The notes under the pieces were generated by a model that saw nothing but the letters and a program-made list of their open reading frames with translations, was not told the origin of the DNA and did not search any database. A stretch of DNA of 64,000 bases from Paenibacillus mesophilus (GTDB taxonomy: Bacteria; Bacillota; Bacilli; Paenibacillales; NBRC-103111). Every line of letters begins with the position of its first letter. Position 1 is the stretch's first letter. The translations under genes and the position numbers were made by a program. The stretch covers positions 394,026-458,025 of the forward strand of contig NZ_VCRA01000006.1 of NCBI RefSeq assembly GCF_005938385.1. Direction: 5' to 3'. This document shows, one piece after another, positions 8,303 to 16,849 of the stretch.

Positions 8303-9658
8303 TTAAGCTCGAGCTTCCACAATCATTCTCAACCCATTCTTCGGCCGAAGCGTAACAAGCGGCTCCAGCTCGACCGGTGGATGATCGTCCGCTAGCCGAA
8401 GCTTGAATCGCTGACCTACCGCCGCTATGATGAGCGCCGCCTCCATCAAGGCGAAATTGTTGCCGATGCAAACGCGCGGCCCGCCGCCGAACGGAAAGTA
8501 AGCGAACTGCGGGATCGTCTTCAGAAAATCCCCTTCGAATCGTTCCGGCCGGAACTGCTCGGGATTGTCGTAGTAGTTCGGATTGCGGTGCATGACGTAT
8601 TGGCTCATCATAATCGTATCTCCGGGCCGGAACGTATGTCCGCCGATCTCGACCTCTTCGACGACTTCCCGGTTGATGGCCCACACCGCGGGGTAAAGGC
8701 GCATCGACTCCCACAGAAGCAGCTGCAAGTACTCCAGCTTGTCCAGGTCTTCCGGAGCCGGTCTGCGTCCTTGGAGCACCGAATCCAGCTCGGCGTGAAG
8801 CTTCCGCTCCGCGTCCGGATTCAAGGAGAGCAAATACCATGTCCACGACAGCGTATTGGCCGTCGTCTCGTGACCGGCGAGGAAAATCGTCATCACCTCG
8901 TCGCGCACCTGCTCGTCGGTCATGCTGCTCCCGTCTTCGTCTCTCGCGGCAAGCAGCATGGACAGCAAATCTTTCCGCCCCGTTGCCGCCTCCTCCGTCT
9001 GTTTGCGGCGCTTCTCGATAATGCCGTAGATGACTCCGTCCAGCAGCTTCGACGCCTCTTGAAATTCCCGGTTGCTCTTCGTCGGAATACTCGCGGGCAA
9101 ATCGATGAACGAGGACGCTCGCGCGCTCACGTACTTCATGCCTACGTCGATCGCCCGGCTGATCTCCCCTACGACGTCAGGCTCCAGCTGCGAGCCGAAC
9201 ATCGTCTCCATAATAATGTCCAGCGTCAGCTGCATCATGTCGTCGGTAATGACGCGCGTCCGCCCTCCGCTCCAGTTCGCCATCATCCGTTCGGCATGGC
9301 GAACCATCGCTTCTCCGTAGGCCGATATCCGGTCTTTCCGGAACGACGGCTGCATCAGCCTGCGCTGGCGGAGATGCTTCTCCTTCTCGCTCGTCAGAAT
9401 GCCTTCGCCTACGACCGCTTTGGCCGTCTGCAGCCCTTTCGCTTTGCGAAAATGCTGCTGCTTCGTAAGCAGCACCTCCTTGATCAGCTCAGGTTCGGTA
9501 AGCAAATACAAATGGCGGCTCGGCCCGAAGCGCAGATGGACGAGCTGTCCGTATTCGCGAAACGACTGTTCCAAATAATGAAGAGGATCTTTGCGGAACG
9601 CCAGCAAATGGCCTGTAATCGGCAGCCCTCTCGGGCCTGGTATGGTTTTGGTGCTCAT
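8303..9658 (-). CDS. Cytochrome P450
   Basis: A 451-residue soluble P450 with no membrane anchor. The oxygen-activation I-helix motif AGHETT is near residue 261, the ExxR motif ESMRLYP near 317, and the heme-binding loop FGGGPRVCIG has its Cys thiolate near 397. The N-terminal proline-rich IPGPRGLPITGH is typical. A start at 9658 follows AGGAGGT; the open frame up to 9955 is not protein-like. No ferredoxin or reductase gene is adjacent, so electrons must come from elsewhere. The substrate is unknown, and hydroxylation of fatty acids or similar lipids is only a guess from general resemblance. Confidence 0.92.
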   Translation of the reverse strand: MSTKTIPGPRGLPITGHLLAFRKDPLHYLEQSFREYGQLVHLRFGPSRHLYLLTEPELIKEVLLTKQQHFRKAKGLQTAKAVVGEGILTSEKEKHLRQRRLMQPSFRKDRISAYGEAMVRHAERMMANWSGGRTRVITDDMMQLTLDIIMETMFGSQLEPDVVGEISRAIDVGMKYVSARASSFIDLPASIPTKSNREFQEASKLLDGVIYGIIEKRRKQTEEAATGRKDLLSMLLAARDEDGSSMTDEQVRDEVMTIFLAGHETTANTLSWTWYLLSLNPDAERKLHAELDSVLQGRRPAPEDLDKLEYLQLLLWESMRLYPAVWAINREVVEEVEIGGHTFRPGDTIMMSQYVMHRNPNYYDNPEQFRPERFEGDFLKTIPQFAYFPFGGGPRVCIGNNFALMEAALIIAAVGQRFKLRLADDHPPVELEPLVTLRPKNGLRMIVEARA

Positions 9659-9849
9659 CGGGTACCTCCTATGTACGATAGCATAGTGGAAACATTGGAC
9701 GAAAAACGCTTGGCAAAGGCTTCGAGTCCCCGTCCCAATTTTCAGGGGGTGCCGCGTGACCTGCAGAGACGCGGATCTGCTTCTATCCAAGTTGATAGTA
9801 TCCGGCGGCGCCCTCCTTTTTATGCCATTGGCAAGCCGATAAAAATATC

Positions 9850-9896
9850 GCAAAAAGAAAACCGCGCTTACCCGGATATTCCCGGTAAACGCGGTT
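9850..9896 (-). terminator. Terminator of the Gfo/Idh/MocA gene
   Basis: An imperfect stem, AACCGCG-cTTACC then GGTAA-aCGCGGTT, closes on an ATATT-containing loop. On the minus strand it is followed by TTCTTTTTG. The rest of the 9659-9911 gap shows nothing recognisable. Confidence 0.75.
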
Positions 9897-9911
9897 CTTT
9901 GTAAACGCGGT

Positions 9912-10916
9912 TCAAACGCCGGCCGCCTTCTCCCGTGCATCCGCCGGATACACAAGCCCCATCTGCCGCCTCGCTTCGTCCATAATCTCCATCGTCCATA
10001 GCGAATGCTCGAGCGAATTGACGCTCGACTCCGGCTGGCCGCTCTTAATCAGGTTAATAAACTCCTTAATCTCGTAAACCATCGTGTTGTCAGCCTGATC
10101 CCGTGTCAAATTCTCCACCGTACCGTCCCTGTACCGGATTTCCACCTTCTCCGGCTGGCTGATCTTCTCGATCACCAAGTTTCCGTTCTCCCCTTGGATT
10201 TCGGAAGGCAAGGAGGAATGCGTAATTTTGGAGTACATAATAACCGCATCCATCTCCGGATAACGGAGCAGCAGGCTCCCTTCACCGTCAATCCCGGACT
10301 CGAGCAGCACCCCGTTCGCCCGAACGGCGTCCGGCTTCCCGAACAGAACGACCGCCGGATACAGGCAATAAATGCCGAGGTCCATCAGCGCCCCGTTCGA
10401 AAATACCGGATTGAACGCGTTCATCACATTCCCCTGCTTGTAAGCATCGTAACGGGACGAGTATTGGCAGTAGCTGGCGAAATAACGCCGCACTTTCCCG
10501 ATGCCGTGCAGGTTGTCCCGAATCGCTTGGAAATTCGGCATCAGCGTCGATTTCATGGCCTCCATCAATACAACGTTATGGCTTCGGGCGGCCGCGATCA
10601 TGTTCCGCAGCTCGGAGGCATTGGACGCGATAGGCTTCTCGCACAGCACATGCACGCCGCGCTTCATGCAAGCTATCGCATGCTCGGCGTGAAACGAGTT
10701 AGGGCTGGCGATATAGACGGCGTCGATCTCGCCGCTGTCGGCCATTGCCTCCACATCGGTATAAATGTGCGCCGCACCGTGCTTGCCGGCGTATTGCCGG
10801 GCCCGCTCCTCCGTCCGGGAATATATGGCGGTCAGCGCGAAATCGTCGCATTCGCGCGCCGCTTGCAGGAAAGCATCCGTAATCCAGTTCGTGCCGATAA
10901 TGCCGAATCGTATCAT
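9912..10916 (-). CDS. Gfo/Idh/MocA-family NAD(P)-dependent oxidoreductase
   Basis: A 334-residue dehydrogenase. The N-terminal Rossmann fold begins MIRFGIIGTNWITDAF, and the family signature CEKPIASNASEL is near residue 95. IDAVYIASPNSFHAEHA lies before it. Family members oxidise sugars, inositols or related polyols, and the substrate cannot be predicted here. AAGGAG precedes the ATG. It is monocistronic, with its own terminator and no sugar transporter beside it. Confidence 0.9.
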   Translation of the reverse strand: MIRFGIIGTNWITDAFLQAARECDDFALTAIYSRTEERARQYAGKHGAAHIYTDVEAMADSGEIDAVYIASPNSFHAEHAIACMKRGVHVLCEKPIASNASELRNMIAAARSHNVVLMEAMKSTLMPNFQAIRDNLHGIGKVRRYFASYCQYSSRYDAYKQGNVMNAFNPVFSNGALMDLGIYCLYPAVVLFGKPDAVRANGVLLESGIDGEGSLLLRYPEMDAVIMYSKITHSSLPSEIQGENGNLVIEKISQPEKVEIRYRDGTVENLTRDQADNTMVYEIKEFINLIKSGQPESSVNSLEHSLWTMEIMDEARRQMGLVYPADAREKAAGV

Positions 10917-11134
10917 AGCAGCTCCTTATGTTTGATGTAATCGTCGAATTGCATGAACCTAACAATCCCTTCTCTATTGTCGCAGAAATGCTCGTCTATC
11001 GAAAGTGCGGACAACCCTCTTTCCTAAGCGATCGGTCCGGGGTACACTATACATACCGGTTTTTTCCACGACAAACCTTACTAACGGCAAGTTATGCAGC
11101 AGATCCTAAGGCGTAATCGTTTAAGCGAGGGCGG

Positions 11135-13219
11135 ATGACGGTGTCGATCATAAAATACGGTTTTGGTGCGCTGCTGCTTCTTACATTGCTTCTATTGCCG
11201 CTTCCCCGCCATGTCTCGGCAGACAGTCAGACAGGCGCCGTTCAAGGCAAGCTTGATTTGTCGCAAATCGATCTCGCCCGGGATACCGTGAAATTGACCG
11301 GGGAATGGGAGCTGTATTGGAGCGCGCTGCTGGAGCCCGCCGATATAGACGCATACGGAAATTCCCGAATTCCTATGCAATATGTGAAAGTTCCGCACGT
11401 CTGGGGAGCACGCGGCGCTTACCCCGCCTTGAACGAAGGAGCGGCAACGTATCGTCTTCGCATTCATCTGGGAGATGAAGTGTCTCATGCGGTCCATGCG
11501 CTCTATATTCCGGCGGTGGCTACCTCCTACAAGCTGTGGATCAACGGCGAATTGAAAGCCTCGAACGGTACGGTCGGATTGACGCGCGAGACGATGAAGC
11601 CGAAAAATTACGCCAAAGTCGTCTACTTCCACCCCGACGCAACGGACTTGGAATTGGTCGTCCAAGTATCGAATTTCGTGCAGCGCAAAGGCGGAATGTG
11701 GGCACCGCTGTCTATTGGCGAAGCTTCTTCGATCACACGGCATCGTGAGAATCGGATGGCGTCCGATATGTTCATCTCGAGCGCTCTGATTATACTCGGC
11801 TTGTACCATGTCGGCTTATGGTTTTTCCGCAAGAAGGATAAGCTCGTCGTGCTGATCGGCTGCGCCTCGTTGTTCTTCGCGCTCCGTTCCTTGCTTCTCG
11901 GCGAAACGCTGCTGGTGCGCTTTGTTCCGCAGCTGGATTGGTCCGCAGCCGTCAAGCTGGAATATTTGTCGCCGAACGCGGGCATTTTGCTGTTTGCGCT
12001 ATTCGTAAGGCATCTGTATCCCCGGGAAACGAGCCGGATAGCGATTGCCGCCATTTTCGCCTGCTGCTCCGTCTTCTGCCTGCTTGCCCTGCTCTTCGAG
12101 CCGCGTATTTTTACTTATTCGATGGTACCGTTCCAGATCGTCATCATTACCGCATTCGTCTATATTTTGTTTATTTACGCGCTGGCTATCAAGCGCCGAA
12201 GAGAAGGCGCGCTCCTCAGCGGTATATCCGCATGCCTCATGTTCGCCGCCGCGATGAACGACATTTTGTTCTACAACCAGCTCGTGTCGAGCATCAATCT
12301 CGCTCCGTTCGGCGTCTTTCTGTTTCTGTTCAGCCAGACGATGATTGTCGCCAAACGATTTACCGGAGCCCATGCCAAGGTAGAGGAAATTGGAGCCGAG
12401 CTGCTTCAAGTGAACATGCAGCTGGAGAATACGATATCCGAGCGGACCGCCGAGCTGCGGCTCACCAATGAGCATCTGCTGAAGAAGAACGAGGAGCTCC
12501 GCCAGGCGGAGGAATCGCGCCGTCAGCTCGTATCGAACATTTCGCACGAGCTCGGCACGCCGATGACCGCGATTCAAGGCTACGTCAAAGCGATTATGGA
12601 CGGCATCATCGAGCCGACGGAGAACAAGTACTGGAATACGATTTACGATAAAGTGCTGTATGTCAACAGGCTCGTCAAAGACTTGTTCCAGCTGTCCCGC
12701 CTGGAAGCGAAGCAGTTTAAATTCGACTTCGAAGCGATGTCCGCCGACGATCTGATCGAGCTGCATTTGCGCAAATGGGAATGGGATGTCCGGGCGCGAA
12801 ACGTCCGGTTTACCGTCAAGCGTACTCCTCCGGAAGGCGGATGGGACGATGCCTATGTAATGATCGATTCGGTGCGGATCGATCAAGTCATCACCAATAT
12901 CGTCTACAATGCACTTAAGTTCACGCCGGCCGGTGGCGCTATTGAGGTCGAGTGCGGGCAGACGGGAAATGAACTGCTTATTCGCGTTTCGGATACGGGG
13001 ACGGGCATAGACGAGAAATCGCTGCCTTACGTGTTTGACCGGTTTTATAAAGGCAACTCCGACGGCGGCTTGCAGGAAGGAACCGGCCTCGGACTTGCCA
13101 TCGCCAAAGAAATCGTGCTTGCTCACGGCGGCCGGATCTGGGCGGAGAGCAAGCGGAACGAAGGCAGCTCGTTTTATTTTACGCTCCCGCTTGTAGTCTT
13201 GCAGGAAGCTTTTCCATAG
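11135..13219 (+). CDS. Sensor histidine kinase with 7TMR-DISM-type sensor region
   Basis: A 694-residue membrane kinase. A signal or anchor segment (about 8-28) is followed by an extracytoplasmic jelly-roll-like domain (to about 200, with FYKLWINGEL-type residues near 130), then seven hydrophobic helices (about 205-400) and a coiled coil (about 410-465). The phosphoacceptor box is SNISHELGTPMTAIQGY (His471). The ATPase boxes are ITNIVYNALKFTPAGG, SDTGTGIDEKSLPYVFDRF and GTGLGLAIAKEI. The usual SHELRTP has Gly instead of Arg. No response regulator is next to it, so it is an orphan. GAGGG lies close to the ATG at 11135, and a GTG at 11141 is an alternative start. Confidence 0.88.
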   Translation: MTVSIIKYGFGALLLLTLLLLPLPRHVSADSQTGAVQGKLDLSQIDLARDTVKLTGEWELYWSALLEPADIDAYGNSRIPMQYVKVPHVWGARGAYPALNEGAATYRLRIHLGDEVSHAVHALYIPAVATSYKLWINGELKASNGTVGLTRETMKPKNYAKVVYFHPDATDLELVVQVSNFVQRKGGMWAPLSIGEASSITRHRENRMASDMFISSALIILGLYHVGLWFFRKKDKLVVLIGCASLFFALRSLLLGETLLVRFVPQLDWSAAVKLEYLSPNAGILLFALFVRHLYPRETSRIAIAAIFACCSVFCLLALLFEPRIFTYSMVPFQIVIITAFVYILFIYALAIKRRREGALLSGISACLMFAAAMNDILFYNQLVSSINLAPFGVFLFLFSQTMIVAKRFTGAHAKVEEIGAELLQVNMQLENTISERTAELRLTNEHLLKKNEELRQAEESRRQLVSNISHELGTPMTAIQGYVKAIMDGIIEPTENKYWNTIYDKVLYVNRLVKDLFQLSRLEAKQFKFDFEAMSADDLIELHLRKWEWDVRARNVRFTVKRTPPEGGWDDAYVMIDSVRIDQVITNIVYNALKFTPAGGAIEVECGQTGNELLIRVSDTGTGIDEKSLPYVFDRFYKGNSDGGLQEGTGLGLAIAKEIVLAHGGRIWAESKRNEGSSFYFTLPLVVLQEAFP

Positions 13220-13225
13220 AACCGG

Positions 13226-14086
13226 TTACGAATGCTCGCTCCCCCATAGGCCCAACACGATAATTCCTGCCGTAATGATCAGGGACGCCATCAAGCGCCG
13301 GCCGCCTTGCGCTTCCCGCAGTATGAATATGCCGAGTATCGTACCGAATACGGTCCCGATCTCCCTCATCGGGGCCAGCTGGGCGACGGGCGCGAGAGAC
13401 AAGGCGAACAAGAACAGAAGGTAACCGCCGGGGGCCAATATCCCTCCAAGCAGGATGATTTTCCAGTTAAGCCGGATTTCCTTCCCGATCGCTCCCGACC
13501 GGAGAGCCGCCCAAGACAAAGCCAGCACGTTCCCGATATTCGAAGCTTCGTTCAATACGACCGCCGGGACAACCTGCAGCGCAAGCTTATCAACGACGAT
13601 ATAGCCGGCGATGCATAAGCCGACCGATAGTGCCAGCAGCGGTGCCTTGAGAGAAGCTCCTTGTCCACGTTGGAGGTTGACGCCGCTGGATAGCACAATG
13701 CCGGTTACTATCAAGACAACCCCCGCCCATCCGTATTGGGAAAGCTTTTCGCCCAGAAGGAGCACGCCGGCCAGCGGAACCAGGAGCGGACTCGTCCCTC
13801 TCATAATCGGGTAAACTTGCGACAAATCGCCTACGGAATACACAGCCGCGAGCAGTACGACATACAGCCCGTGCAGGAGCATGGAGGCCGCCACGAGAGA
13901 AATTGAAGCGGAGGTGTACTCGACCGAATCCAGCTCCATGATCGTCCACGGGAGAAATACGGCTATGGCGATAAGCTGGCAGCACCAAAGGAAAACGTTT
14001 TTGTTCATGCTCCGCTTCGTATACAAATTCCAGACCGCATGTATGAAGCCCGATCCGAGTACGAGCAGCACCGCCAATCCAAGCAT
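13226..14086 (-). CDS. EamA/DMT-superfamily transporter
   Basis: A 286-residue membrane protein with about ten hydrophobic segments in two EamA halves. It starts MLGLAVLLVLGSGFIHAVWNLY. The repeat of VGDLSQVYPIMRGTSPLLVPLAG in the first half and LAPVAQLAPMREIGTVFGTI in the second is typical of the drug/metabolite exporter superfamily. The substrate is unknown. It converges with the kinase at 11135, with a 6-base gap. An 11-bp inverted repeat in its 5' leader (14106-14156) lies just before a GGGGGGA ribosome binding site. Confidence 0.85.
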   Translation of the reverse strand: MLGLAVLLVLGSGFIHAVWNLYTKRSMNKNVFLWCCQLIAIAVFLPWTIMELDSVEYTSASISLVAASMLLHGLYVVLLAAVYSVGDLSQVYPIMRGTSPLLVPLAGVLLLGEKLSQYGWAGVVLIVTGIVLSSGVNLQRGQGASLKAPLLALSVGLCIAGYIVVDKLALQVVPAVVLNEASNIGNVLALSWAALRSGAIGKEIRLNWKIILLGGILAPGGYLLFLFALSLAPVAQLAPMREIGTVFGTILGIFILREAQGGRRLMASLIITAGIIVLGLWGSEHS

Positions 14087-14105
14087 ACGTTCCCCCCTAA
14101 TGCAT

Positions 14106-14156
14106 CCCCCGGAAGTGAAGATTCACTTCGCAGCTTATTCCTATTACTTCCGGGGG
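14106..14156 (-). promoter_or_regulatory. Leader hairpin before the EamA gene
   Basis: CCCCCGGAAGT (14106-14116) pairs perfectly with ACTTCCGGGGG (14146-14156). On the minus strand the first arm (CCCCC) could pair with its partner or with the AGGGGGG ribosome binding site at about 14092-14098. A regulatory role is only inferred from this geometry; it could also be a weak terminator. Confidence 0.4.
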
Positions 14157-14194
14157 AGCCCCCAAATTTATTCCCCATCATCTAAAACAACATA

Positions 14195-14238
14195 AGAGCC
14201 ATGCGCTTGCAATCCAAAGATTACAACCAAATGGCTCT
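14195..14238 (-). terminator. Possible terminator of the radical SAM gene
   Basis: AGAGCCAT (14195-14202) and ATGGCTCT (14231-14238) enclose an inner TTGCAATC/GATTACAA stem with one G-U-type mismatch. On the minus strand it is followed by a modestly U-rich TTATGTTGTTTTA. Confidence 0.5.
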
Positions 14239-14262
14239 CGTGTAAATCATATCGCGTTCCGC

Positions 14263-15138
14263 TCAAGTACCGAATCGCTGCCTATATCCGCACTTCCTGC
14301 ACAGCTCCTCGACGGCTTCTCTTCTCGAAAACCCGTCGAACAAGTTGTTCGCTCTCTCGCCTTCGACGATATCGGAGAACGAGGCGTTGTTCACGTTGCC
14401 CAAGTTGATGACGCCTTCGCCGTCCAGACAGCACGGCACGACCGTTCCGTCCACGAGAATCGCCGCTTGGCTCCGGAGCGCGTGACAAAATCCTTTCCCC
14501 TCGTCCTCGGGCGCCTGAAGGCTCGGCCACTGGAATTCATGGTCCTGATTCAAGTAGATGCCTTCGGCGATTTTGACTCCGCTGCCCGGCACGACCTTCT
14601 CCTCGATCTTATAGTCCAGGCCGAACTCTTTCTCCAAAATCTCCAGCGTTTGCCGGTTGCGGCTTCTCTCCATATTCGTGATGTTGTCCTTCTGCAAATT
14701 CCACAGCCGAAACGAGATAAGCACCCGGTGCCGGACCGCTTCCCGGACGAAGGAAATAATATCGGCCAAATATTTCTCCCGGTTCGTCGAGCCCTCGTGC
14801 CCGTCGAAGCTGTGGAGCGAGAAGTTCATTTGGCGCACCGCCGGTTTGCCCAATATTTTCGGCCCGGCTTTCGTGATGAGCGTCCCGTTCGTCGTAATGT
14901 TGACCTTGAATCCTTTGGCGTGGCTTGCGTCCAGCAGCTCGTCGAGCTTCGGATGGAGGAGCGGCTCGCCTTTCACATGCAAGTAAATATGCTTCGTATG
15001 GGGCTTGATCTGGTCCAATATGCGGTGAAACGCCTCAAGCTTGATGAAATTGGCCTTCCGTTCCGTTTGCGGACAAAAGCTGCAAGCCAAGTTGCACACG
15101 CTCGTAATCTCGATATATATTTTCTTGAATGTTTTCAA
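14263..15138 (-). CDS. Radical SAM protein with SPASM-like C-terminal cluster site
   Basis: A 291-residue enzyme. The radical SAM motif CNLACSFC (CxxxCxxC) is at about residue 16, followed by HVKGEPLLHP and NITTNGTLI. The C-terminal cysteines (GFCHALRS, then VVPCCLDGEG, then EELCRKCGY) form a SPASM/twitch-type auxiliary iron-sulfur site. Such proteins modify peptides or carry out other radical chemistry, but no precursor peptide gene was seen beside it. It is 34 bases downstream of the SEC-C gene on the same strand, so the two may be cotranscribed. Confidence 0.88.
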   Translation of the reverse strand: MKTFKKIYIEITSVCNLACSFCPQTERKANFIKLEAFHRILDQIKPHTKHIYLHVKGEPLLHPKLDELLDASHAKGFKVNITTNGTLITKAGPKILGKPAVRQMNFSLHSFDGHEGSTNREKYLADIISFVREAVRHRVLISFRLWNLQKDNITNMERSRNRQTLEILEKEFGLDYKIEEKVVPGSGVKIAEGIYLNQDHEFQWPSLQAPEDEGKGFCHALRSQAAILVDGTVVPCCLDGEGVINLGNVNNASFSDIVEGERANNLFDGFSRREAVEELCRKCGYRQRFGT

Positions 15139-15172
15139 CGGCCGATCCCCCTTCCGCTTCCATATGCGCCGT

Positions 15173-16381
15173 TCAACCGCCGCAGCATTTCTTGAACTTC
15201 TTGCCGCTGCCGCAAGGACAAGGGTCGTTCCGCCCCACTTTCCTCCGCGTGGCGAAGTCGATAATGTCGGCGGAAGCTGCAGGCCCGGGACGGGACGGTC
15301 CGCTTCGCGCGGACGACAGCTCGTCCGGAGAATATCCTTTGAGATACCATTGTTTCGTATGATTGCTTAACGTGACGAGATGGCTCATGAATCGTTGGAC
15401 CAATTCCAGGTTGTCGATCTGGAAGACGAGCTGCAAATCTTTTAGGATGGAGCCGGGAGTTTTGCCGTTCTGAACCGAATATACGCACTCTTCCACATAA
15501 GGGTCCGCCTCATCCCGCGGGAGCGAATAAGTGCTCGTTATAAAATTGACCAAAGCCAAATAGCCCGGATGCCGGTCGATAAAACCGGGTTCCCCGGCGC
15601 GCAGCAGCTGTTCTTTCGTGAAGGGGTAGAACGGCAAATCCGGTCTCGATAGGTGCTCCTGCTTCACGATGTTCGCATCCATAACCCGATGGTGGGTCAG
15701 CCCGTCTTGATCGATCCTCATTTCACGGTAGAACGATTCCGCCTCACTCAGCGCCATCAGATACCGGGTCGGCTTCTCGATCACTCCCGCATACTGCTCC
15801 AGCAGACGTTTAAGCTCGTCGAAGCTTAAAGCGCCATAGTAATGAAGCAACCCTTGCGTAAGCTTGACCCACTCCGTATTTTTCTTGACCGCTTCGCGTA
15901 ACGGCTTGCTGTCATACGCCCGGAATACATCGAGAACCTCCTGCGGGATGACGAGAATCCGTTTCCCTTCGTACGTCCCCGGGAAAAGCATACCCCTGTC
16001 CTTGAAAAAGTCAATCTGATGATTGTCCAACGGCAGGAAGCCATGACCGCCCCGATCGGCGATTTTCTTCATGATTCCGTACCCGGTCTCATCCAATTGG
16101 AAGAACAGATTAGACAAAGCTGCGGACACATGCTGCTCCATGACGGCTATCAACTCTTGCTTCTTAAGCGAACTGGCTCCCCGTATATTCCAATTCGACC
16201 GGATCGTCGAAAGGTCGTATTTCGTCAGCCTTGCCAAACCATTCGCGAGAGTTAACGGCGCCTCGATATCTTCCCAGCGCTTCGCTTCCTCCTTGAGCCT
16301 CATCTGCGCTGCCTCAGCCTTAGCCTTATCCAAAGCGTTCAACAGCATCTTCTGATCCTTGCTGCTCAGGCGCTTATCCAT
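15173..16381 (-). CDS. SEC-C zinc-motif protein with SAP/Rho_N-like helix segment
   Basis: A 402-residue protein of unknown function. The C-terminus is a SEC-C metal site, [20 protein letters not shown], like that of SecA. Near residues 50-85, [19 protein letters not shown] with [11 protein letters not shown] resembles the small SAP/Rho N-terminal nucleic-acid-binding fold. The middle (about 100-350) is helical and unrecognised. The start at 16381 ([10 protein letters not shown]) has only GGGTGAG upstream; 16411 is a possible alternative. SEC-C motifs bind zinc and are often found on proteins linked to translation or the ribosome. Confidence 0.75.
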   Translation of the reverse strand: MDKRLSSKDQKMLLNALDKAKAEAAQMRLKEEAKRWEDIEAPLTLANGLARLTKYDLSTIRSNWNIRGASSLKKQELIAVMEQHVSAALSNLFFQLDETGYGIMKKIADRGGHGFLPLDNHQIDFFKDRGMLFPGTYEGKRILVIPQEVLDVFRAYDSKPLREAVKKNTEWVKLTQGLLHYYGALSFDELKRLLEQYAGVIEKPTRYLMALSEAESFYREMRIDQDGLTHHRVMDANIVKQEHLSRPDLPFYPFTKEQLLRAGEPGFIDRHPGYLALVNFITSTYSLPRDEADPYVEECVYSVQNGKTPGSILKDLQLVFQIDNLELVQRFMSHLVTLSNHTKQWYLKGYSPDELSSARSGPSRPGPAASADIIDFATRRKVGRNDPCPCGSGKKFKKCCGG

Positions 16382-16786
16382 GTGTCTCACCCTTTCCGAT
16401 AGATAGGACATCCTGATCCCATTCTGCATTATAGCACAAATCGCCATGCCCGGAAGAGCGCCGCCAGAACGCATCAACAGCCCGATCCGCATCGGACCCG
16501 GCAAAAGGATTGGGCTTATTCGTTTTTTTCGCATATTCCGGCTAATAAACTAGTATGACGGGCCTTTAACGATCATAAGCTTCTCATGCGATTGTTTTTT
16601 TGATGATGCTCTACCTCCGTCAGTCCCAACTTTTCCAGCAAAGGAGGCACATACATTCCGAATCTCCATTACGCGGCGAATTTTTTGACGTCCACTGCGA
16701 TTGTACAAGAAACCGGAACTGCAATACGTTCTCAACTTGAACGCGAATTAATATAGTTTAACTATAAACAAATATTTATTTCTTGT
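16382..16786. other. Gene-poor gap upstream of the catalase control region
   Basis: About 400 bases without a convincing gene. A minus-strand stretch at about 16560-16700 contains short protein-like runs broken by stops, which could be a decayed gene, but nothing was recognised. The sequence becomes strongly AT-rich from 16740 towards katA. Confidence 0.4.
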
Positions 16787-16825
16787 TGATAATAATTATC
16801 ATCTAGTTTATAGTGAATCTATACT
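16787..16825 (+). promoter_or_regulatory. katA promoter with a perfect Fur-type box
   Basis: TGATAATAATTATCA (16787-16801) is a perfect 7-1-7 palindrome and equals the B. subtilis Fur consensus TGATAATNATTATCA, rather than the PerR consensus TTATAATNATTATAA. It overlaps a likely -35 box, TTATCA (16796-16801), 18 bases before TATACT (16820-16825). A second possible pair is TTGTTG (16783-16788) with TTTATA (16807-16812). Repression by a Fur-family protein is inferred. Confidence 0.7.
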
Positions 16826-16849
16826 AAATTTGTTATGAGGTGATCGACG

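Noticed and set aside
9659..9955. 99-residue N-terminal extension of the cytochrome P450
   Set aside because: Arg-rich and not protein-like; AGGAGGT marks the start at 9658.
16550..16735. 61-codon minus-strand frame upstream of katA
   Set aside because: No ribosome binding site or recognisable motif. Another frame of the same stretch has short protein-like runs broken by a stop, so at most a decayed remnant.
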